The notes: a model not told the origin generated them from the sequence alone. Counted from the first letter of the stretch, positions 9,019-18,726 are shown. The stretch: DNA of 64,000 bases from Exiguobacterium qingdaonense (GCF_018617855.1 NZ_JACSKY010000001.1:310001-374000); one strand, 5' to 3'. Numbers and translations: made by a program.

Positions 9019-10334
9019 GATTCACCTCGCGCGATATGTGACAAGTGGACCATCGTTTGATCGAATGCGGCGTCTTCTTCAATCGACTGTTTTAAAAACG
9101 TCAACAAGTATGGGTATTTGTCAACGGCGGTGTCGATTGCCGGATTGGTCCCTTTCTTATACGCCCCAATATTGATTAAATCTTCTGCGTCAATATACGT
9201 GGCCAGCCAACTTCGGAACGTTTGGGCTGCTTCCCGATGTTCAGGGGATGCAATTTGGTTCATGACCCGGCTGATTGACTTCAACACGTGGATCGCGGGA
9301 AACTGTCCACGGTTCGCAAGCGCACGGTCCATGACAAAGTGTCCATCCAATATCCCGCGCACCGCATCGGCAATCGGTTCGTTCATATCATCTCCATCGA
9401 CGAGGACCGTATAAAAGGCGGTGATCGAACCAGTGGCCGCCGTCCCGCTTCGCTCGAGCAATTGTGGCAACATAGCGAAAACAGACGGTGTGTATCCTTT
9501 TGACGTCGGTGGTTCACCGGTCGCGAGACCGATTTCACGTTGCGCCATCGCAAACCGGGTCACCGAGTCCATCATGAGGACCACTTCCTTCCCTTGGTCC
9601 CTGAAGTACTCGGCAATCGCGGTCGCTGTATAGGCACCTTTCAAGCGAACGAGTGGCGGCTGGTCACTCGTCGCGACGATGACGATTGACCGTGCCATCC
9701 CTTCTGGCCCGAGTTCTTTTTCAATAAACTCCTTCACTTCTCGGCCACGTTCACCAATGAGTGCGATCACATTAATATCTGCAGATGAACGTTTGGCAAT
9801 CATACCGAGTAACGTCGACTTCCCGACCCCGGAACCGGCAAACAGACCGACCCGTTGGCCTTTCCCGACAGTCAACAGCCCATCGATCATCCGGACACCG
9901 GTCGACAAGGCGTCTAAAATCCTCGGTCGATTCAACGGGTTCGGGGGTTTACGTTGAACGTCATAACGCTTACCGGTCACAAGTCGTTCACCTGAAAGGG
10001 GACGACCTAAACCGTCGAGCACTTGTCCGATCAACTCTTCACCTACAGGAACTTGAAGCATCTTCCCAGTCCCTTTTACGAGGCATCCTGGAGCGATTTG
10101 AGTCGTCTCACCGTATGGCATGAGAAGAACGCGCTCTTCATTGAACCCGACCACTTCGGCTTCAACCGTTTCGTTTGAAGGGAGGATAATCAAGCATCGC
10201 TCTCCGACAAATGCGCCCGGCCCATTTGATTCAATCATCAACCCGACGACTCGACATACTCGGCCGATTTTGCGAGTGAACTCGCCATCGGTAGATTGTC
10301 TGATCGATTCAATGACCTTCTCAATAAGCGCCAT
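9015..10334 (-). CDS. fliI: Flagellum-specific export ATPase FliI
   Basis: A 439-residue F1-beta-like ATPase, normal length for FliI. Walker A is GSGVGKST at residues 167-174, and Walker B lies in GKEVVLMMDSVTRFAMAQRE. The family signature around PPTSKGYTPSVFAMLPQLLE is intact. FliI forms a hexamer at the export gate and primes substrates for secretion. GAGGTTTTAGCGG precedes the ATG. The start overlaps the end of fliH. Confidence 0.97.
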   Translation of the reverse strand: MALIEKVIESIRQSTDGEFTRKIGRVCRVVGLMIESNGPGAFVGERCLIILPSNETVEAEVVGFNEERVLLMPYGETTQIAPGCLVKGTGKMLQVPVGEELIGQVLDGLGRPLSGERLVTGKRYDVQRKPPNPLNRPRILDALSTGVRMIDGLLTVGKGQRVGLFAGSGVGKSTLLGMIAKRSSADINVIALIGERGREVKEFIEKELGPEGMARSIVIVATSDQPPLVRLKGAYTATAIAEYFRDQGKEVVLMMDSVTRFAMAQREIGLATGEPPTSKGYTPSVFAMLPQLLERSGTAATGSITAFYTVLVDGDDMNEPIADAVRGILDGHFVMDRALANRGQFPAIHVLKSISRVMNQIASPEHREAAQTFRSWLATYIDAEDLINIGAYKKGTNPAIDTAVDKYPYLLTFLKQSIEEDAAFDQTMVHLSHIARGES

Positions 10335-11046
10335 CCGCTAAAACCTCCTCGATTTTGGCTTGAATTCGTTCGAAACTATACGATAAATCGACTTCATTCC
10401 CACGATAAGGCGATTCAATCCGGACGGCCGTCTCGTCTAAAGACCCATCACCTCGATACTTCATTGGAGGTGTTTCGTCTGTCCGCCACATCGATTCAAA
10501 CTGCTGAATCGATGCGAGTCGGGTCGGATGTACAAAGATTGTGAGTGCTTCGGCGTCCACTAGGTGTGACATCTGTTCACGAATCATCGTCGCAAATAGC
10601 TCTTCATCTTTTCGAACAAGGTCTGTTGTCACATGTGCACTGACTGAAACGGCCAATTCGATCAGCTGTTCTTCCGCTTTCCTCCATTTTTCTTCAAACA
10701 AGAGTTCGAGCTCTGTCGATACGGAGTTTAAACGCGTAGTGATGTCTTCAAACTCGGCCAATCCATCCTGTCTCCCTTGAAGAAGTCCTTCTTGGTACCC
10801 TTCTGAACGGGCTTCTTCAAACGTTTGTTGCTTCAAACGTTCTAGTTGTTCTAGTTCTGCCAGTTGAAATTGTTGAAATGCTTCTTCATCCTGTTTCAGC
10901 TTCTCATAGCGCGACTCGATGACTTCATGATGGTCAATGTGATCGGTCGGTTCAAAAACAGGTGTTTCTAATCGTTTGGACTCAATCCGTTGCGGAATGT
11001 TCGACGTTGCACGTTGACGTTTGATTACATTAGACAACGATGTCAT
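10321..11046 (-). CDS. fliH: Flagellar assembly protein FliH
   Basis: A 241-residue protein with an N-terminal SLSNVIK segment, a long Glu/Gln-rich coiled coil (about residues 40-110, GxxxG-like YQEGLLQGRQDGLAEF) and a C-terminal globular V-ATPase-E-like domain. It binds and regulates FliI and tethers it to the C-ring. The ATG at MTSLSNVIK has AGGTGG upstream; a TTG three codons later (MSNVIK) with GGAGGAG before it is an equally possible start. The gene overlaps fliG by 17 bases. Confidence 0.88.
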   Translation of the reverse strand: MTSLSNVIKRQRATSNIPQRIESKRLETPVFEPTDHIDHHEVIESRYEKLKQDEEAFQQFQLAELEQLERLKQQTFEEARSEGYQEGLLQGRQDGLAEFEDITTRLNSVSTELELLFEEKWRKAEEQLIELAVSVSAHVTTDLVRKDEELFATMIREQMSHLVDAEALTIFVHPTRLASIQQFESMWRTDETPPMKYRGDGSLDETAVRIESPYRGNEVDLSYSFERIQAKIEEVLADGAY

Positions 11047-12037
11047 CTCCTCCACCTCGACTGATTACAATCTCACCGACATCCTCTAAGCGACGAATGA
11101 TTCCAACGATTCGCCCTTGCGCTTCCTCGACGTCACGCAACCGTACAGGTCCCATGAACTCCATATCTTCTTTGAACGTTTCGACCATTCGTTGCGACAT
11201 GTTTTTGAAGATGATTTGTTTGACTTCCTCCGATGAAACTTTGAGTGCGAGCAACAAGTCATCGTTCGCCACTTCACGAATAATGCGTTGGATTGCACGA
11301 GAATCAAGAGTGACGATGTCTTCAAAGACAAACATGCGTTTCTTGATTTCTTCTGCGAGTTCTGGGTCTTCGATTTCGAGTGCGTCGAGAATTGTCCGTT
11401 CGGTCGTTCGGTCGACCCCGTTCAATACTTCGACGACCGCCTCGATTCCACCAGACTGTGCATAATCTTGCATATCTGTCTGCGACAAGTTCTTTTCTAG
11501 AATCTGTTCGACTTCATGGATGACATCTGGATTGAGCCGATCCATCGTCGCGATTCGTTTCGCGACTTCCGATTGAATCTCGGGTGGAAGTTCCGATAGA
11601 ATTTGCCCCGATTTGACAGGTTCTAGATGGGCTAATATTAATGCGATCGTCTGAGGGTGCTCATTTTGAATAAAGTTCAGCAGCTGTTTCGGGTCAGCCT
11701 TTCGTGCGAACTCAAACGGTCTGACCTGTAAGGTCGACGTCAGACGATGGATCAATGCCATCGCCTTGTCTTCACCGACCGCTTTCTCAAGGACCGTTTT
11801 CGCAAATCCGATCCCACCTTGGGTAATATAACTTTGTGCCATGGCGAGTTCATGGAACTCACCGAGAATACTATCCTTTTCTTCCGGGGACACTTTTTTC
11901 AACGCTGAAATTTGAAGCGTCAGTTGTTCCATCTCTTCTTCTGAAAGATGCTTGTAGACGTTCGCCGCCACTTCAGGTCCCAGGGAAATCATGAGCATCG
12001 CTGCTTTTTCGCGATTTGATTGTTTAGCATAGTTCAC
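11030..12037 (-). CDS. fliG: Flagellar motor switch protein FliG
   Basis: A 335-residue switch protein of normal length. It has the N-terminal FliF-binding domain (REKAAMLMISLGPEVAANVY), the armadillo middle domain with the EHPQTIALILAHLEP signature, and the C-terminal charged torque helix. FliG sits between the MS ring and FliM. A GTG start eight bases after GAGGAG is chosen (MNYAKQSN); a GTG three codons earlier overlaps fliF by four bases but has no space for a ribosome site. Confidence 0.96.
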   Translation of the reverse strand: MNYAKQSNREKAAMLMISLGPEVAANVYKHLSEEEMEQLTLQISALKKVSPEEKDSILGEFHELAMAQSYITQGGIGFAKTVLEKAVGEDKAMALIHRLTSTLQVRPFEFARKADPKQLLNFIQNEHPQTIALILAHLEPVKSGQILSELPPEIQSEVAKRIATMDRLNPDVIHEVEQILEKNLSQTDMQDYAQSGGIEAVVEVLNGVDRTTERTILDALEIEDPELAEEIKKRMFVFEDIVTLDSRAIQRIIREVANDDLLLALKVSSEEVKQIIFKNMSQRMVETFKEDMEFMGPVRLRDVEEAQGRIVGIIRRLEDVGEIVISRGGGDDIVV

Positions 12038-12042
12038 GTTAC

Positions 12043-13614
12043 TCACTCCTCAGACATCCAAGTACGAAGTAGTTTAGCAAACTCTTCTGGATTACTTTCA
12101 GCTAATTTTTCTAACTGTTTCTTCTTCACAGCCCCTTCGCCTCGCTCTTCAAGGTCAAGGTCAGGAACTTCATCTTCATACGGAACTTCCCATTCGTTCG
12201 GTTCCGACACGACTTCTTGTTTACGTCTACGCATCATGAAGAATATGAGTGCAAGAAGAACGACTGCTCCGGCAGCTGCCGCATACATCCACCATGGTGT
12301 AGGTTGTTCTGTTGCCGGGACGTCTGCCACTTCGGCGAATGGCCGTGACACGACGACGACCTTCTGTTCAAGTTCGGCCTCTGTGATGGCCACATCCGTC
12401 TTCGCTAATGAAGTTCGAATGATGGAATACATCATCGTTTCGAGATCACCCTCGAGTTGTGGATCGATCGTCGTCGCACCGTCTGGTGGTTCAACGATCA
12501 GTTGCACACCAAGGTCACGAATCGTATACGGTGCGTTTTGAATCTGTTTCGTAATGCGGTTCACTTCATAGTTGATGATTTCATGATTCTTTTCACTTTC
12601 TTCTGTGCTATCCCCAGTCGCAGCCGGGAAATTGACCGTGTCGTTCTCGCCGGTCCCCGTCGCTTCTGTCGCCGTTCCGGTACCACCTGTGTACGCTTCA
12701 GCGATTCGCTCGGCAGATGTCACGATGCCTTCCATGTTTTCTTCATCGACTGGTGTCACGAGATTCTGCTCCTCGGCAGTCTGTGTCGTGTCGATGTCGG
12801 CCGTTACGGAGACGAGTACGCTTCGTTCACCTAATAAAACGGAGAGCATCTGTTGAATTTGTTGACGTACATCCTTCTCGACTTGACGTTTTAGCGCTAA
12901 CGGGTCAGATGAAGACCCCCCTGCAACAACTGTTTGATCAAGGTCATAATACGTAAAGTACTGATCCATGATTGAAATGTTTTCAGGTTTCAAGTTCGGG
13001 ACACTCTTACTGATCAAATGATAGAGACCTTTCACTGTATTCGGTTCTAAGTTCGTTCCGGTTCCGAGATTCAATACAATCGAGGCCGTTGGTTCACCTT
13101 GATCTTCAGCTAAAAAAACTGACTTTTCAGGAAGTGAGATGATGACTTTCGCTTGATTGATTCCTTCGATTTGAGTGATGAGTCGCTCAAGTTCTGTCTG
13201 CATCGCGCTTCGCTCGATGACTGCCATTTCGCGATCTGTCGTTCCGAAACCGGCGTTCTCACTAAAGAAACTATAGTCGATGGACCCTGACTTCGGAATG
13301 CCTGCCGCGGCCAAACTCACTTTCAATTGGTCGACCATTTCATTCGGCACATAGACGCTCACACCGTTCGAAGTCGCCTTGATTTCTGACCGAACCCCGT
13401 CTGCAGTTAACTTCTCGGTCACTTCACCCGCTTCTTGAGCAGACAAGTTTGTATAGAGAGGCGCCATGCTCGGTCTCGCTAAGAAGAAAGTAAGCACAAG
13501 GGCCACGATTAGTAAGACCGCAATCGCAATACCCCACACGAGCTTTCGTTTTGCTGGCATCGCTTTTAGGAAATCGGTCGTGGATTTGAATCGTTCTTTT
13601 ACTTGTTCATTCAT
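12043..13614 (-). CDS. fliF: Flagellar MS-ring protein FliF
   Basis: A 523-residue protein with two membrane helices (about 24-46 and 436-457) that frame a large extracytoplasmic ring-building region, and an acidic C-terminal tail that binds FliG (ending in LLRTWMSEE). The N-terminal secretin-like domain (PLYTNLSAQEAGEVTEKL) and the YscJ/FliF domain (ERLITQIEGINQAKVIISLP) are clear. A Gly/Thr/Glu-rich linker lies near residues 300-340. FliF nucleates basal-body assembly. Confidence 0.97.
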   Translation of the reverse strand: MNEQVKERFKSTTDFLKAMPAKRKLVWGIAIAVLLIVALVLTFFLARPSMAPLYTNLSAQEAGEVTEKLTADGVRSEIKATSNGVSVYVPNEMVDQLKVSLAAAGIPKSGSIDYSFFSENAGFGTTDREMAVIERSAMQTELERLITQIEGINQAKVIISLPEKSVFLAEDQGEPTASIVLNLGTGTNLEPNTVKGLYHLISKSVPNLKPENISIMDQYFTYYDLDQTVVAGGSSSDPLALKRQVEKDVRQQIQQMLSVLLGERSVLVSVTADIDTTQTAEEQNLVTPVDEENMEGIVTSAERIAEAYTGGTGTATEATGTGENDTVNFPAATGDSTEESEKNHEIINYEVNRITKQIQNAPYTIRDLGVQLIVEPPDGATTIDPQLEGDLETMMYSIIRTSLAKTDVAITEAELEQKVVVVSRPFAEVADVPATEQPTPWWMYAAAAGAVVLLALIFFMMRRRKQEVVSEPNEWEVPYEDEVPDLDLEERGEGAVKKKQLEKLAESNPEEFAKLLRTWMSEE

Positions 13615-13636
13615 CGCAACTTGTCATCCTCTACAA

Positions 13637-13918
13637 TTAAACTTGCATTCGCATCATTTCTTGATAGGCCTCAACAGCCTTGTTCCTCACCTCGATGGCA
13701 AGTTGCATCGCAATCGACGACTCTTCACTTTGAATCATGACTTGAAGAAGGTCAGCTTTTCCGACAGCCAAGTCTTTCCGAGCCTGACTAGTCGCTTGTT
13801 GCGTCTCATTCAACGCATTCATCGCTTCGTTCAAATATGACCCGAATTGAGATGGGTTCGTTTTGTTTAGTGATGGCGTGACTTCCTGACTCATCATTTG
13901 AATCGGATTAATTTGCAT
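13637..13918 (-). CDS. fliE: Flagellar hook-basal body protein FliE
   Basis: A 93-residue protein with the FliE block from FGSYLNEAMNALNETQQ to the C-terminal SIAMQLAIEVRNKAVEAYQE followed by MMRMQV. FliE is the adapter between the export gate/MS ring and the rod, and is usually the first exported substrate. AAGGAGTAATCTAGC precedes the ATG. It lies in the standard flgB-flgC-fliE-fliF order. Confidence 0.96.
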   Translation of the reverse strand: MQINPIQMMSQEVTPSLNKTNPSQFGSYLNEAMNALNETQQATSQARKDLAVGKADLLQVMIQSEESSIAMQLAIEVRNKAVEAYQEMMRMQV

Positions 13919-13931
13919 GCTAGATTACTCC

Positions 13932-14360
13932 TTATCCTTTTCCAATTTCCATCGCCTTGACGAGCATCGCCTTCGATGCGTTCATCGCTGCGATGTTCGC
14001 TTCATATGAGCGAGTGGCGCCCATGAGGTCGACCATTTCTTTCAATAGGTCAACGTTTGGCATCTGAACATATCCCCGCTCGTCCGCATCAGGATGATTC
14101 GGGTTGTAGGCGAGTTTGTAAGGTGAATCGTCTTCGATGATTTGAGCGACTTGTACCCCGCCATTGACGGCACCTAAATGATTTTTAAAAGGTGATTCTT
14201 GTAACACGGTCATCTTTCGCGTATACGGTTGCCACTCCCCATCGACTAGTTTCCCTCTTGTCGTCTGTGCGTTCGCGATGTTTGCCGATACAGTGTCCAT
14301 TCGTAAACGTTGAGATGTCAGCGCCGACGCTGAAATATGAAAACTATCGAACATTCCCAC
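13932..14360 (-). CDS. flgC: Flagellar proximal rod protein FlgC
   Basis: A 142-residue proximal rod protein. The N-terminal rod motif is FHISASALTSQRLRMDTVSA followed by NIANAQT, and the C-terminal helix contains MVDLMGATRSYEANIAAMNA. Both ends form the rod coiled coil. A GTG start is used: GGGGAGG lies ten bases upstream, while the next ATG is two codons later and further from the ribosome site. flgB ends four bases upstream. Confidence 0.96.
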   Translation of the reverse strand: MGMFDSFHISASALTSQRLRMDTVSANIANAQTTRGKLVDGEWQPYTRKMTVLQESPFKNHLGAVNGGVQVAQIIEDDSPYKLAYNPNHPDADERGYVQMPNVDLLKEMVDLMGATRSYEANIAAMNASKAMLVKAMEIGKG

Positions 14361-14363
14361 CGA

Positions 14364-14741
14364 TTAGCGACCTCCCCGAATAACAGATTTTAATCCTCCG
14401 AGTCTGCGATTCATTTGCTCCATGATCGCCTCGTACTGCAGTTGGTTTCTTGCCAGTTCACTCATTTCATAATCCAAGTCGACATTGTTGCCGTCACTTC
14501 TCATCGCTCCACCAGCCCGATTGATGACTTTAGACTCGGTCGAATCACTCGGTCGGCCACCTTGAAGCTTGAGTCGCATCTCATTTTGAAGCGTCTGTTC
14601 AAACACCGCTTGTTTCGCTTTGAAGTTCGGTGTATCGATATTTGAAATGTTATGACTGATGACCTTTTGGTTGAGGACTGAATGATTGACGGCTTGTTTA
14701 AGTAATTGGTAGTCACTACCCATCCAATTCACGGCGTTCAC
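14364..14741 (-). CDS. flgB: Flagellar proximal rod protein FlgB
   Basis: A 125-residue rod protein and first gene of the fla/che operon seen here. The rod motif HSVLNQKVISHNISNIDTPN is followed by FKAKQAVFEQ, and the C-terminus has YEMSELARNQLQYEAIMEQM. The start is a GTG with only a weak AAAGCGAG upstream; a second GTG three codons later is possible. The gene is preceded by an AT-rich region and the terminator of codY, so transcription of the operon probably starts in between. Confidence 0.94.
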   Translation of the reverse strand: MNAVNWMGSDYQLLKQAVNHSVLNQKVISHNISNIDTPNFKAKQAVFEQTLQNEMRLKLQGGRPSDSTESKVINRAGGAMRSDGNNVDLDYEMSELARNQLQYEAIMEQMNRRLGGLKSVIRGGR

Positions 14742-14910
14742 TCGCTTTCATATAATAAATACTGATATATACCTGATTTGGAAAATCTACTATTTCATTG
14801 AAACAAATCTGTAACAGTTCCGAAAGATATTTTTTAAAACATAGGTAAATGGGTTAACGTCTTTTTGTCGAATTAACGTCAATTTTTAAAAATGATTACT
14901 TTCGTACTAA
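14742..14910 (-). promoter_or_regulatory. Presumed fla/che operon control region
   Basis: A gene-free, AT-rich stretch between the codY terminator and flgB, the expected site of the operon promoter. I found no clean sigma-A or sigma-D promoter. Reading in the flgB direction there is TTGACG without a good -10 at 16-18 bases. Two copies of TTAACGTC (plus-strand sense) at 14854-14861 and 14873-14880 form a direct repeat with 19-base period and could be an operator. The assignment as a promoter region is inference from position. Confidence 0.4.
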
Positions 14911-14946
14911 AAAAAACCACTTCCTCAATGAGGAAAGCGGTTTTTT
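14911..14946 (-). terminator. Rho-independent terminator of the xerC-hslVU-codY operon
   Basis: An imperfect hairpin: TTCCTC/GAGGAA with an AAT loop, extended through a bulge to CC/GG and flanked by A and T runs on both sides. In the minus-strand sense it ends in eight T residues, 60 bases after the codY stop. It separates codY from the fla/che operon. Confidence 0.85.
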
Positions 14947-15005
14947 AGGAACAAAGTCCCTTTTAAAAGTGTTTTCAATGGAAATCACACATCGAAAGTT
15001 GTATA

Positions 15006-15785
15006 TCAGTTTGATTTCAGTTTTTGTAGTTCAAACAAGAAATTATCATTCAATATTTTAATATACGTTCCTTTCATACCTAAAGAACGTGATTCAATGA
15101 CGCCAGCACTCTCTAATTTACGAAGTGCGTTCACGATGACCGACCGAGTGATTCCCACTCTATCGGCAATTTTGGAAGCAACTAACAGCCCTTCATTGCC
15201 ACCAAGCTCTTCGAAAATATGTTCAATCGCTTCAAGTTCTGAATACGATAATGAGTTGATTGCCATTTGAACAACAGCTTTCTTACGGGCAGATGTCTCT
15301 GCTTCTGAAGCCTTTTCACGAAGAATCTCCATGCCTACTACCGTCGCACTATATTCAGCCAGAACGAGGTCGTCTTCTGTGAATTCATTCGCCAATCGTC
15401 CTAAGACGAGCGTACCTAACCGTTCACCACCACCGATAATCGGGACGATCGTCGTCTTTGAGTTGAGGAATAGGTCGTGGTTTTCGACTGGGAATGCTGT
15501 GTACTCACTATCGATGTCGATATTTGCTGTCGTTTCTTTTACATTGAACAAGTTCGATGCATACGGTTCCGGGAACTGCCTGTCCACTAAAAATGCCTTC
15601 ATCCGGTCATTTTCAATCTGTTGTTTGATCGCAAAACCGAGAAGTCGTCCGCGACGGCTCACGATAAACGTATTGGACTCAAGCACTTCACGCATTTTGT
15701 CCGCCATTTCTTTAAAATCAACGTGTGCACTTGCCTCTTGTTGAAGCATCGTGTTTAATTGGCGAGTTTTATCTAGTAAATTCAT
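15006..15785 (-). CDS. codY: Global transcriptional regulator CodY
   Basis: A 259-residue protein, exactly the Bacillus length. The N-terminal GAF domain binds branched-chain amino acids ([18 protein letters not shown] at the start, [20 protein letters not shown] in the middle). The C-terminal winged helix-turn-helix is at about residues 203-235 ([20 protein letters not shown]). CodY represses amino-acid, transport and often motility genes in rich conditions, responding to GTP and isoleucine. GGGAGGAAATAGAGATT precedes the ATG. It is the last gene of xerC-hslV-hslU-codY. Confidence 0.98.
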   Translation of the reverse strand: MNLLDKTRQLNTMLQQEASAHVDFKEMADKMREVLESNTFIVSRRGRLLGFAIKQQIENDRMKAFLVDRQFPEPYASNLFNVKETTANIDIDSEYTAFPVENHDLFLNSKTTIVPIIGGGERLGTLVLGRLANEFTEDDLVLAEYSATVVGMEILREKASEAETSARKKAVVQMAINSLSYSELEAIEHIFEELGGNEGLLVASKIADRVGITRSVIVNALRKLESAGVIESRSLGMKGTYIKILNDNFLFELQKLKSN

Positions 15786-15821
15786 AATCTCTATTTCCTC
15801 CCTGTATGTGCATACAGAATC

Positions 15822-17192
15822 TTATAAAATATATTGACTTAAGTCGCGATCATCTGCGATCGAACCAACTTTTGCTTGTACGTAAGCGGGTGTGATCTCC
15901 ACGCTTGTCTGTGGCATATCTGCAGCTTCGAACGACAGATCTTCTAGGACACGTTCCATAATCGTGTAAAGGCGGCGTGCACCGATGTCATCGGTCTCTC
16001 GATTGACGTGTGTCGCAATTTTTGCGATTTCTTCAATCGCTTCGTGTGTGAATCGAACCGTGATCTCTTCAGACTCCAATAGAGCCGTATACTGTTTAAT
16101 CAACGCCTGTGAAGGTTCTGTCAGTATTTTGACGAAATCTTCTTCCGTTAAACTACTCAATTCGACACGGATCGGAAAACGTCCCTGAAGCTCAGGAATC
16201 AAATCAGAAGGCTTGGCCATATGGAAAGCACCAGCTGCGATAAAGAGCACGTGATCCGTTTTGACAGGACCATATTTCGTGACGACCGTCGATCCTTCCA
16301 CGATCGGGAGTATGTCACGTTGAACGCCTTCACGAGAAACGCCGGCATGGTCTTGTGACTTTGTTGCGATCTTATCAATCTCGTCGACGAAGATGATTCC
16401 CATCTGTTCGCTTCGTTGTACCGCTTCATCATGCACTTCGTTCAAGTCTAACAAGTTTTCAGCCTCTTCCGCGATGATTAGCGGTCTCGCTTCACGAACA
16501 GTCAACTTACGTTGTTTCCGCTTCTTCGGAACGATTTGACCGAGCATGTCCTGAAGATTCGACAACCCTTCCATGCCTTGACCTTGGAATAAATCCATCG
16601 TCTGTTTTTCTTCCAACTCGACTTCAATGACACGGTCTTCGAGTTCACCGAGTTCAAGTAAACGTCGAAGCTGGGAACGATCATTTTTTGATGTGTCCGT
16701 CGTGGATTCAGGCTGTTGCGTCTGCCCCCCGAACAACGCCTCGAACGGGTTCGATGCATTTGGTGTAGCTTTCGCTTTTCCTTGCAAAGCATCTAATAGC
16801 CGCTCAGTGGCCGCGCGTTCTGCAGGTTCTTTCACATCGTCTTTCTTCTCCTCTTTGACGAGACGAACTGACGCTTCGACAAGGTCACGTACCATCGATT
16901 CAACGTCACGACCGACGTACCCGACTTCAGTGAACTTCGTCGCCTCCACTTTGACAAATGGAGCCCCGACGAGTTTAGCCAAACGACGGGCGATTTCTGT
17001 CTTCCCGACACCTGTCGGCCCAATCATCAAAATATTTTTTGGTGTGACCTCGTCGCGAAGGTCCGCACTTAATTTTTGACGGCGATAACGATTTCGTAAA
17101 GCGATCGATACGGCCCGTTTGGCGTCCTTTTGACCAATTACGAATCGGTCTAGTTCCGATACGATTTGCCTCGGTGTCAACTCTCGGTTCAT
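15822..17192 (-). CDS. hslU: ATP-dependent protease ATPase subunit HslU (ClpY)
   Basis: A 456-residue AAA+ unfoldase. Walker A is GPTGVGKT at residues 58-65, Walker B lies in [13 protein letters not shown], and the C-terminus ends in the DLSQYIL tail that docks into HslV. The I-domain (about residues 110-235) contains an Ala/Glu-rich, variable linker. It forms the HslUV two-component protease. GGAGGCGATGCTAA precedes the ATG, which overlaps the hslV stop by four bases. Confidence 0.97.
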   Translation of the reverse strand: MNRELTPRQIVSELDRFVIGQKDAKRAVSIALRNRYRRQKLSADLRDEVTPKNILMIGPTGVGKTEIARRLAKLVGAPFVKVEATKFTEVGYVGRDVESMVRDLVEASVRLVKEEKKDDVKEPAERAATERLLDALQGKAKATPNASNPFEALFGGQTQQPESTTDTSKNDRSQLRRLLELGELEDRVIEVELEEKQTMDLFQGQGMEGLSNLQDMLGQIVPKKRKQRKLTVREARPLIIAEEAENLLDLNEVHDEAVQRSEQMGIIFVDEIDKIATKSQDHAGVSREGVQRDILPIVEGSTVVTKYGPVKTDHVLFIAAGAFHMAKPSDLIPELQGRFPIRVELSSLTEEDFVKILTEPSQALIKQYTALLESEEITVRFTHEAIEEIAKIATHVNRETDDIGARRLYTIMERVLEDLSFEAADMPQTSVEITPAYVQAKVGSIADDRDLSQYIL

Positions 17193-17737
17193 TTAGCATC
17201 GCCTCCAATCGTTTCTACAATGACTTGATCATTTGTATATACGCAAAGCTCACCGGCAATCTCTAGCGCCGCACGCGCGATTTCTTCAGCAGATTTGTCA
17301 GCGGAATGACGAACGAGTGCGCGCCCAGCAGCAAGCGCATAGTTTCCGCCAGATCCGATCGCAAGGATCCCATCATCCGGTTCGATGACTTCTCCGTTTC
17401 CGGAAACGAGCAATAGATGCTCGGCATCCATGACAATCAAGAGCGCTTCAAGTTGTCGTAAGATTTTATCCCCGCGCCATTCTTTCGCTAATTCGACCGC
17501 GGCGCGTGGCAAGTTACCGTTATACATTTCAAGCTTTGATTCAAATTTCTCGAACAAAGTAAACGCATCGGCAACGCTACCAGCAAAGCCGGCAACGACT
17601 TTTCCGCCATACAGGCGTCTTACCTTCTTCGCCTTGTTTTTCATGATGACGGCATTCCCGAAGGTGACTTGACCGTCTCCACTCATCGCACATTGTCCAT
17701 CGTGTCGAACTGCGAAAATCGTTGTTGCGTGAAACAT
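17189..17737 (-). CDS. hslV: ATP-dependent protease peptidase subunit HslV (ClpQ)
   Basis: A 182-residue proteasome-beta-like peptidase. The N-terminus reads [20 protein letters not shown] and contains the GDGQVTFG loop. The catalytic nucleophile is expected to be Thr at position 5 or 6 after removal of a short propeptide, as in Staphylococcus; Bacillus subtilis instead exposes an N-terminal Ser, and no such Ser is seen here. TAGGAGG seven bases before the ATG fixes the start. The [14 protein letters not shown] segment is typical. It pairs with HslU encoded next. Confidence 0.96.
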   Translation of the reverse strand: MFHATTIFAVRHDGQCAMSGDGQVTFGNAVIMKNKAKKVRRLYGGKVVAGFAGSVADAFTLFEKFESKLEMYNGNLPRAAVELAKEWRGDKILRQLEALLIVMDAEHLLLVSGNGEVIEPDDGILAIGSGGNYALAAGRALVRHSADKSAEEIARAALEIAGELCVYTNDQVIVETIGGDAK

Positions 17738-17748
17738 ATCGTAACCTC

Positions 17749-18630
17749 CTACTTTCTTGGATGTGTCGCTTGGTAGATCGAGCGAAGTCGTTCGGTCGAT
17801 ACGTGGGTGTAGCGGCCAGTCGTCGAAAGCGACTCGTGCCCGAGCAGTTCTTGAACAGCTCGCAAATCCGCTCCCCGCTCTAACAAGTCCGTTGCAAAAC
17901 TGTGTCGCAACGAGTGCGGGGTGAGTGGTTTATGTACCCCACCCTCTTTTCTCAAGCGTTTCAAAACATACCGAATTTGGTCTGTTGTCATTCGATTCCC
18001 TTTTTGACTCAAAAATAATGCGTTTTCCGCTTTGCTCCCGACATCTTCCCTCACTTCGATGTAGTTTTTCAAGGCGTTTGAGGCGTACGTTCCGATTGGG
18101 ACGTATCGTTCTTTTTTTCCTTTTCCCGTTACATGAACGAAAGATAAGACATCATCGAAAGAAGAAAGGTTCATTCCACAAAGTTCAGCGACGCGGATCC
18201 CGGTCCCATACAGCACTTCTAAGATGGCGACGTCCCTCATCCGTAAAAACAAATCGTCTTGCATCGATGCGACTTCTAACAGTTGTTCGACCTCAGTCGG
18301 AACAGCGAAGGTAGGTAACGCCTGCCTTCTTTTTGGCGACGTCAGGTCATGAAACAACGGTTCCCCTCCATGTTCTCTTGCCATGTATTTCCCGAATTGC
18401 TTTAGGCAAGATATCTTTTGGGACACCGTGGAACTCGCTAACTGTTTTTCATAAAGGACATATAAATAACGCCGCGCCGTCTCTGCATCGTAAGGGTCTT
18501 GATGCATCGATTGGCAATATGCGGCGTACTGGTCGAGCGTTTGCTCGTAGGAGCGTTTCGTATGAGGAGACAGTTGACGTTCGATTTGGCAATAGCGTAA
18601 AAATGATTGTCGATCCTCTAAGAACCCCAT
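17749..18630 (-). CDS. xerC: Tyrosine recombinase XerC (CodV)
   Basis: A 293-residue tyrosine recombinase. The N-terminal SAM-like core-binding domain covers about residues 5-90, and the catalytic domain shows [12 protein letters not shown] (Arg), [15 protein letters not shown] (His, Arg), [15 protein letters not shown] (His, Tyr). XerC with XerD resolves chromosome dimers at dif. The start at MGFLEDRQ follows GAGGAGGCGATAAA; an upstream in-frame ATG lies too close to the promoter. First gene of the operon that ends in codY. Confidence 0.95.
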   Translation of the reverse strand: MGFLEDRQSFLRYCQIERQLSPHTKRSYEQTLDQYAAYCQSMHQDPYDAETARRYLYVLYEKQLASSTVSQKISCLKQFGKYMAREHGGEPLFHDLTSPKRRQALPTFAVPTEVEQLLEVASMQDDLFLRMRDVAILEVLYGTGIRVAELCGMNLSSFDDVLSFVHVTGKGKKERYVPIGTYASNALKNYIEVREDVGSKAENALFLSQKGNRMTTDQIRYVLKRLRKEGGVHKPLTPHSLRHSFATDLLERGADLRAVQELLGHESLSTTGRYTHVSTERLRSIYQATHPRK

Positions 18631-18684
18631 TTTATCGCCTCCTCGGTCACTTCTAAAAACGCATGTTCTCGTCAAATCGAAATT

Positions 18685-18713
18685 AGCATAGCATACAGAA
18701 TGTATGGTGACAA
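18685..18713 (-). promoter_or_regulatory. Sigma-A promoter of xerC-hslV-hslU-codY
   Basis: Minus-strand -35 TTGTCA (18708-18713), 17-base spacer, -10 TATGCT (18685-18690). The xerC start lies 54 bases beyond the -10. The spacer contains the inverted repeat CATACA-ttc-TGTATG. Good agreement with the sigma-A consensus and position upstream of the operon support it. Confidence 0.75.
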
Positions 18714-18726
18714 TAGATTGTCGTTC

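Noticed and set aside
14881-14905. A CodY-box-like AT-rich dyad (ATTTTTAAAAATT) upstream of flgB
   Set aside because: It differs from the CodY consensus at about five of fifteen positions; AT-rich sequence alone explains it, although CodY control of motility is known in Bacillus.
14742-14910. A sigma-D (TAAA...GCCGATAA) promoter for flgB
   Set aside because: No stretch fits both elements at the right spacing.
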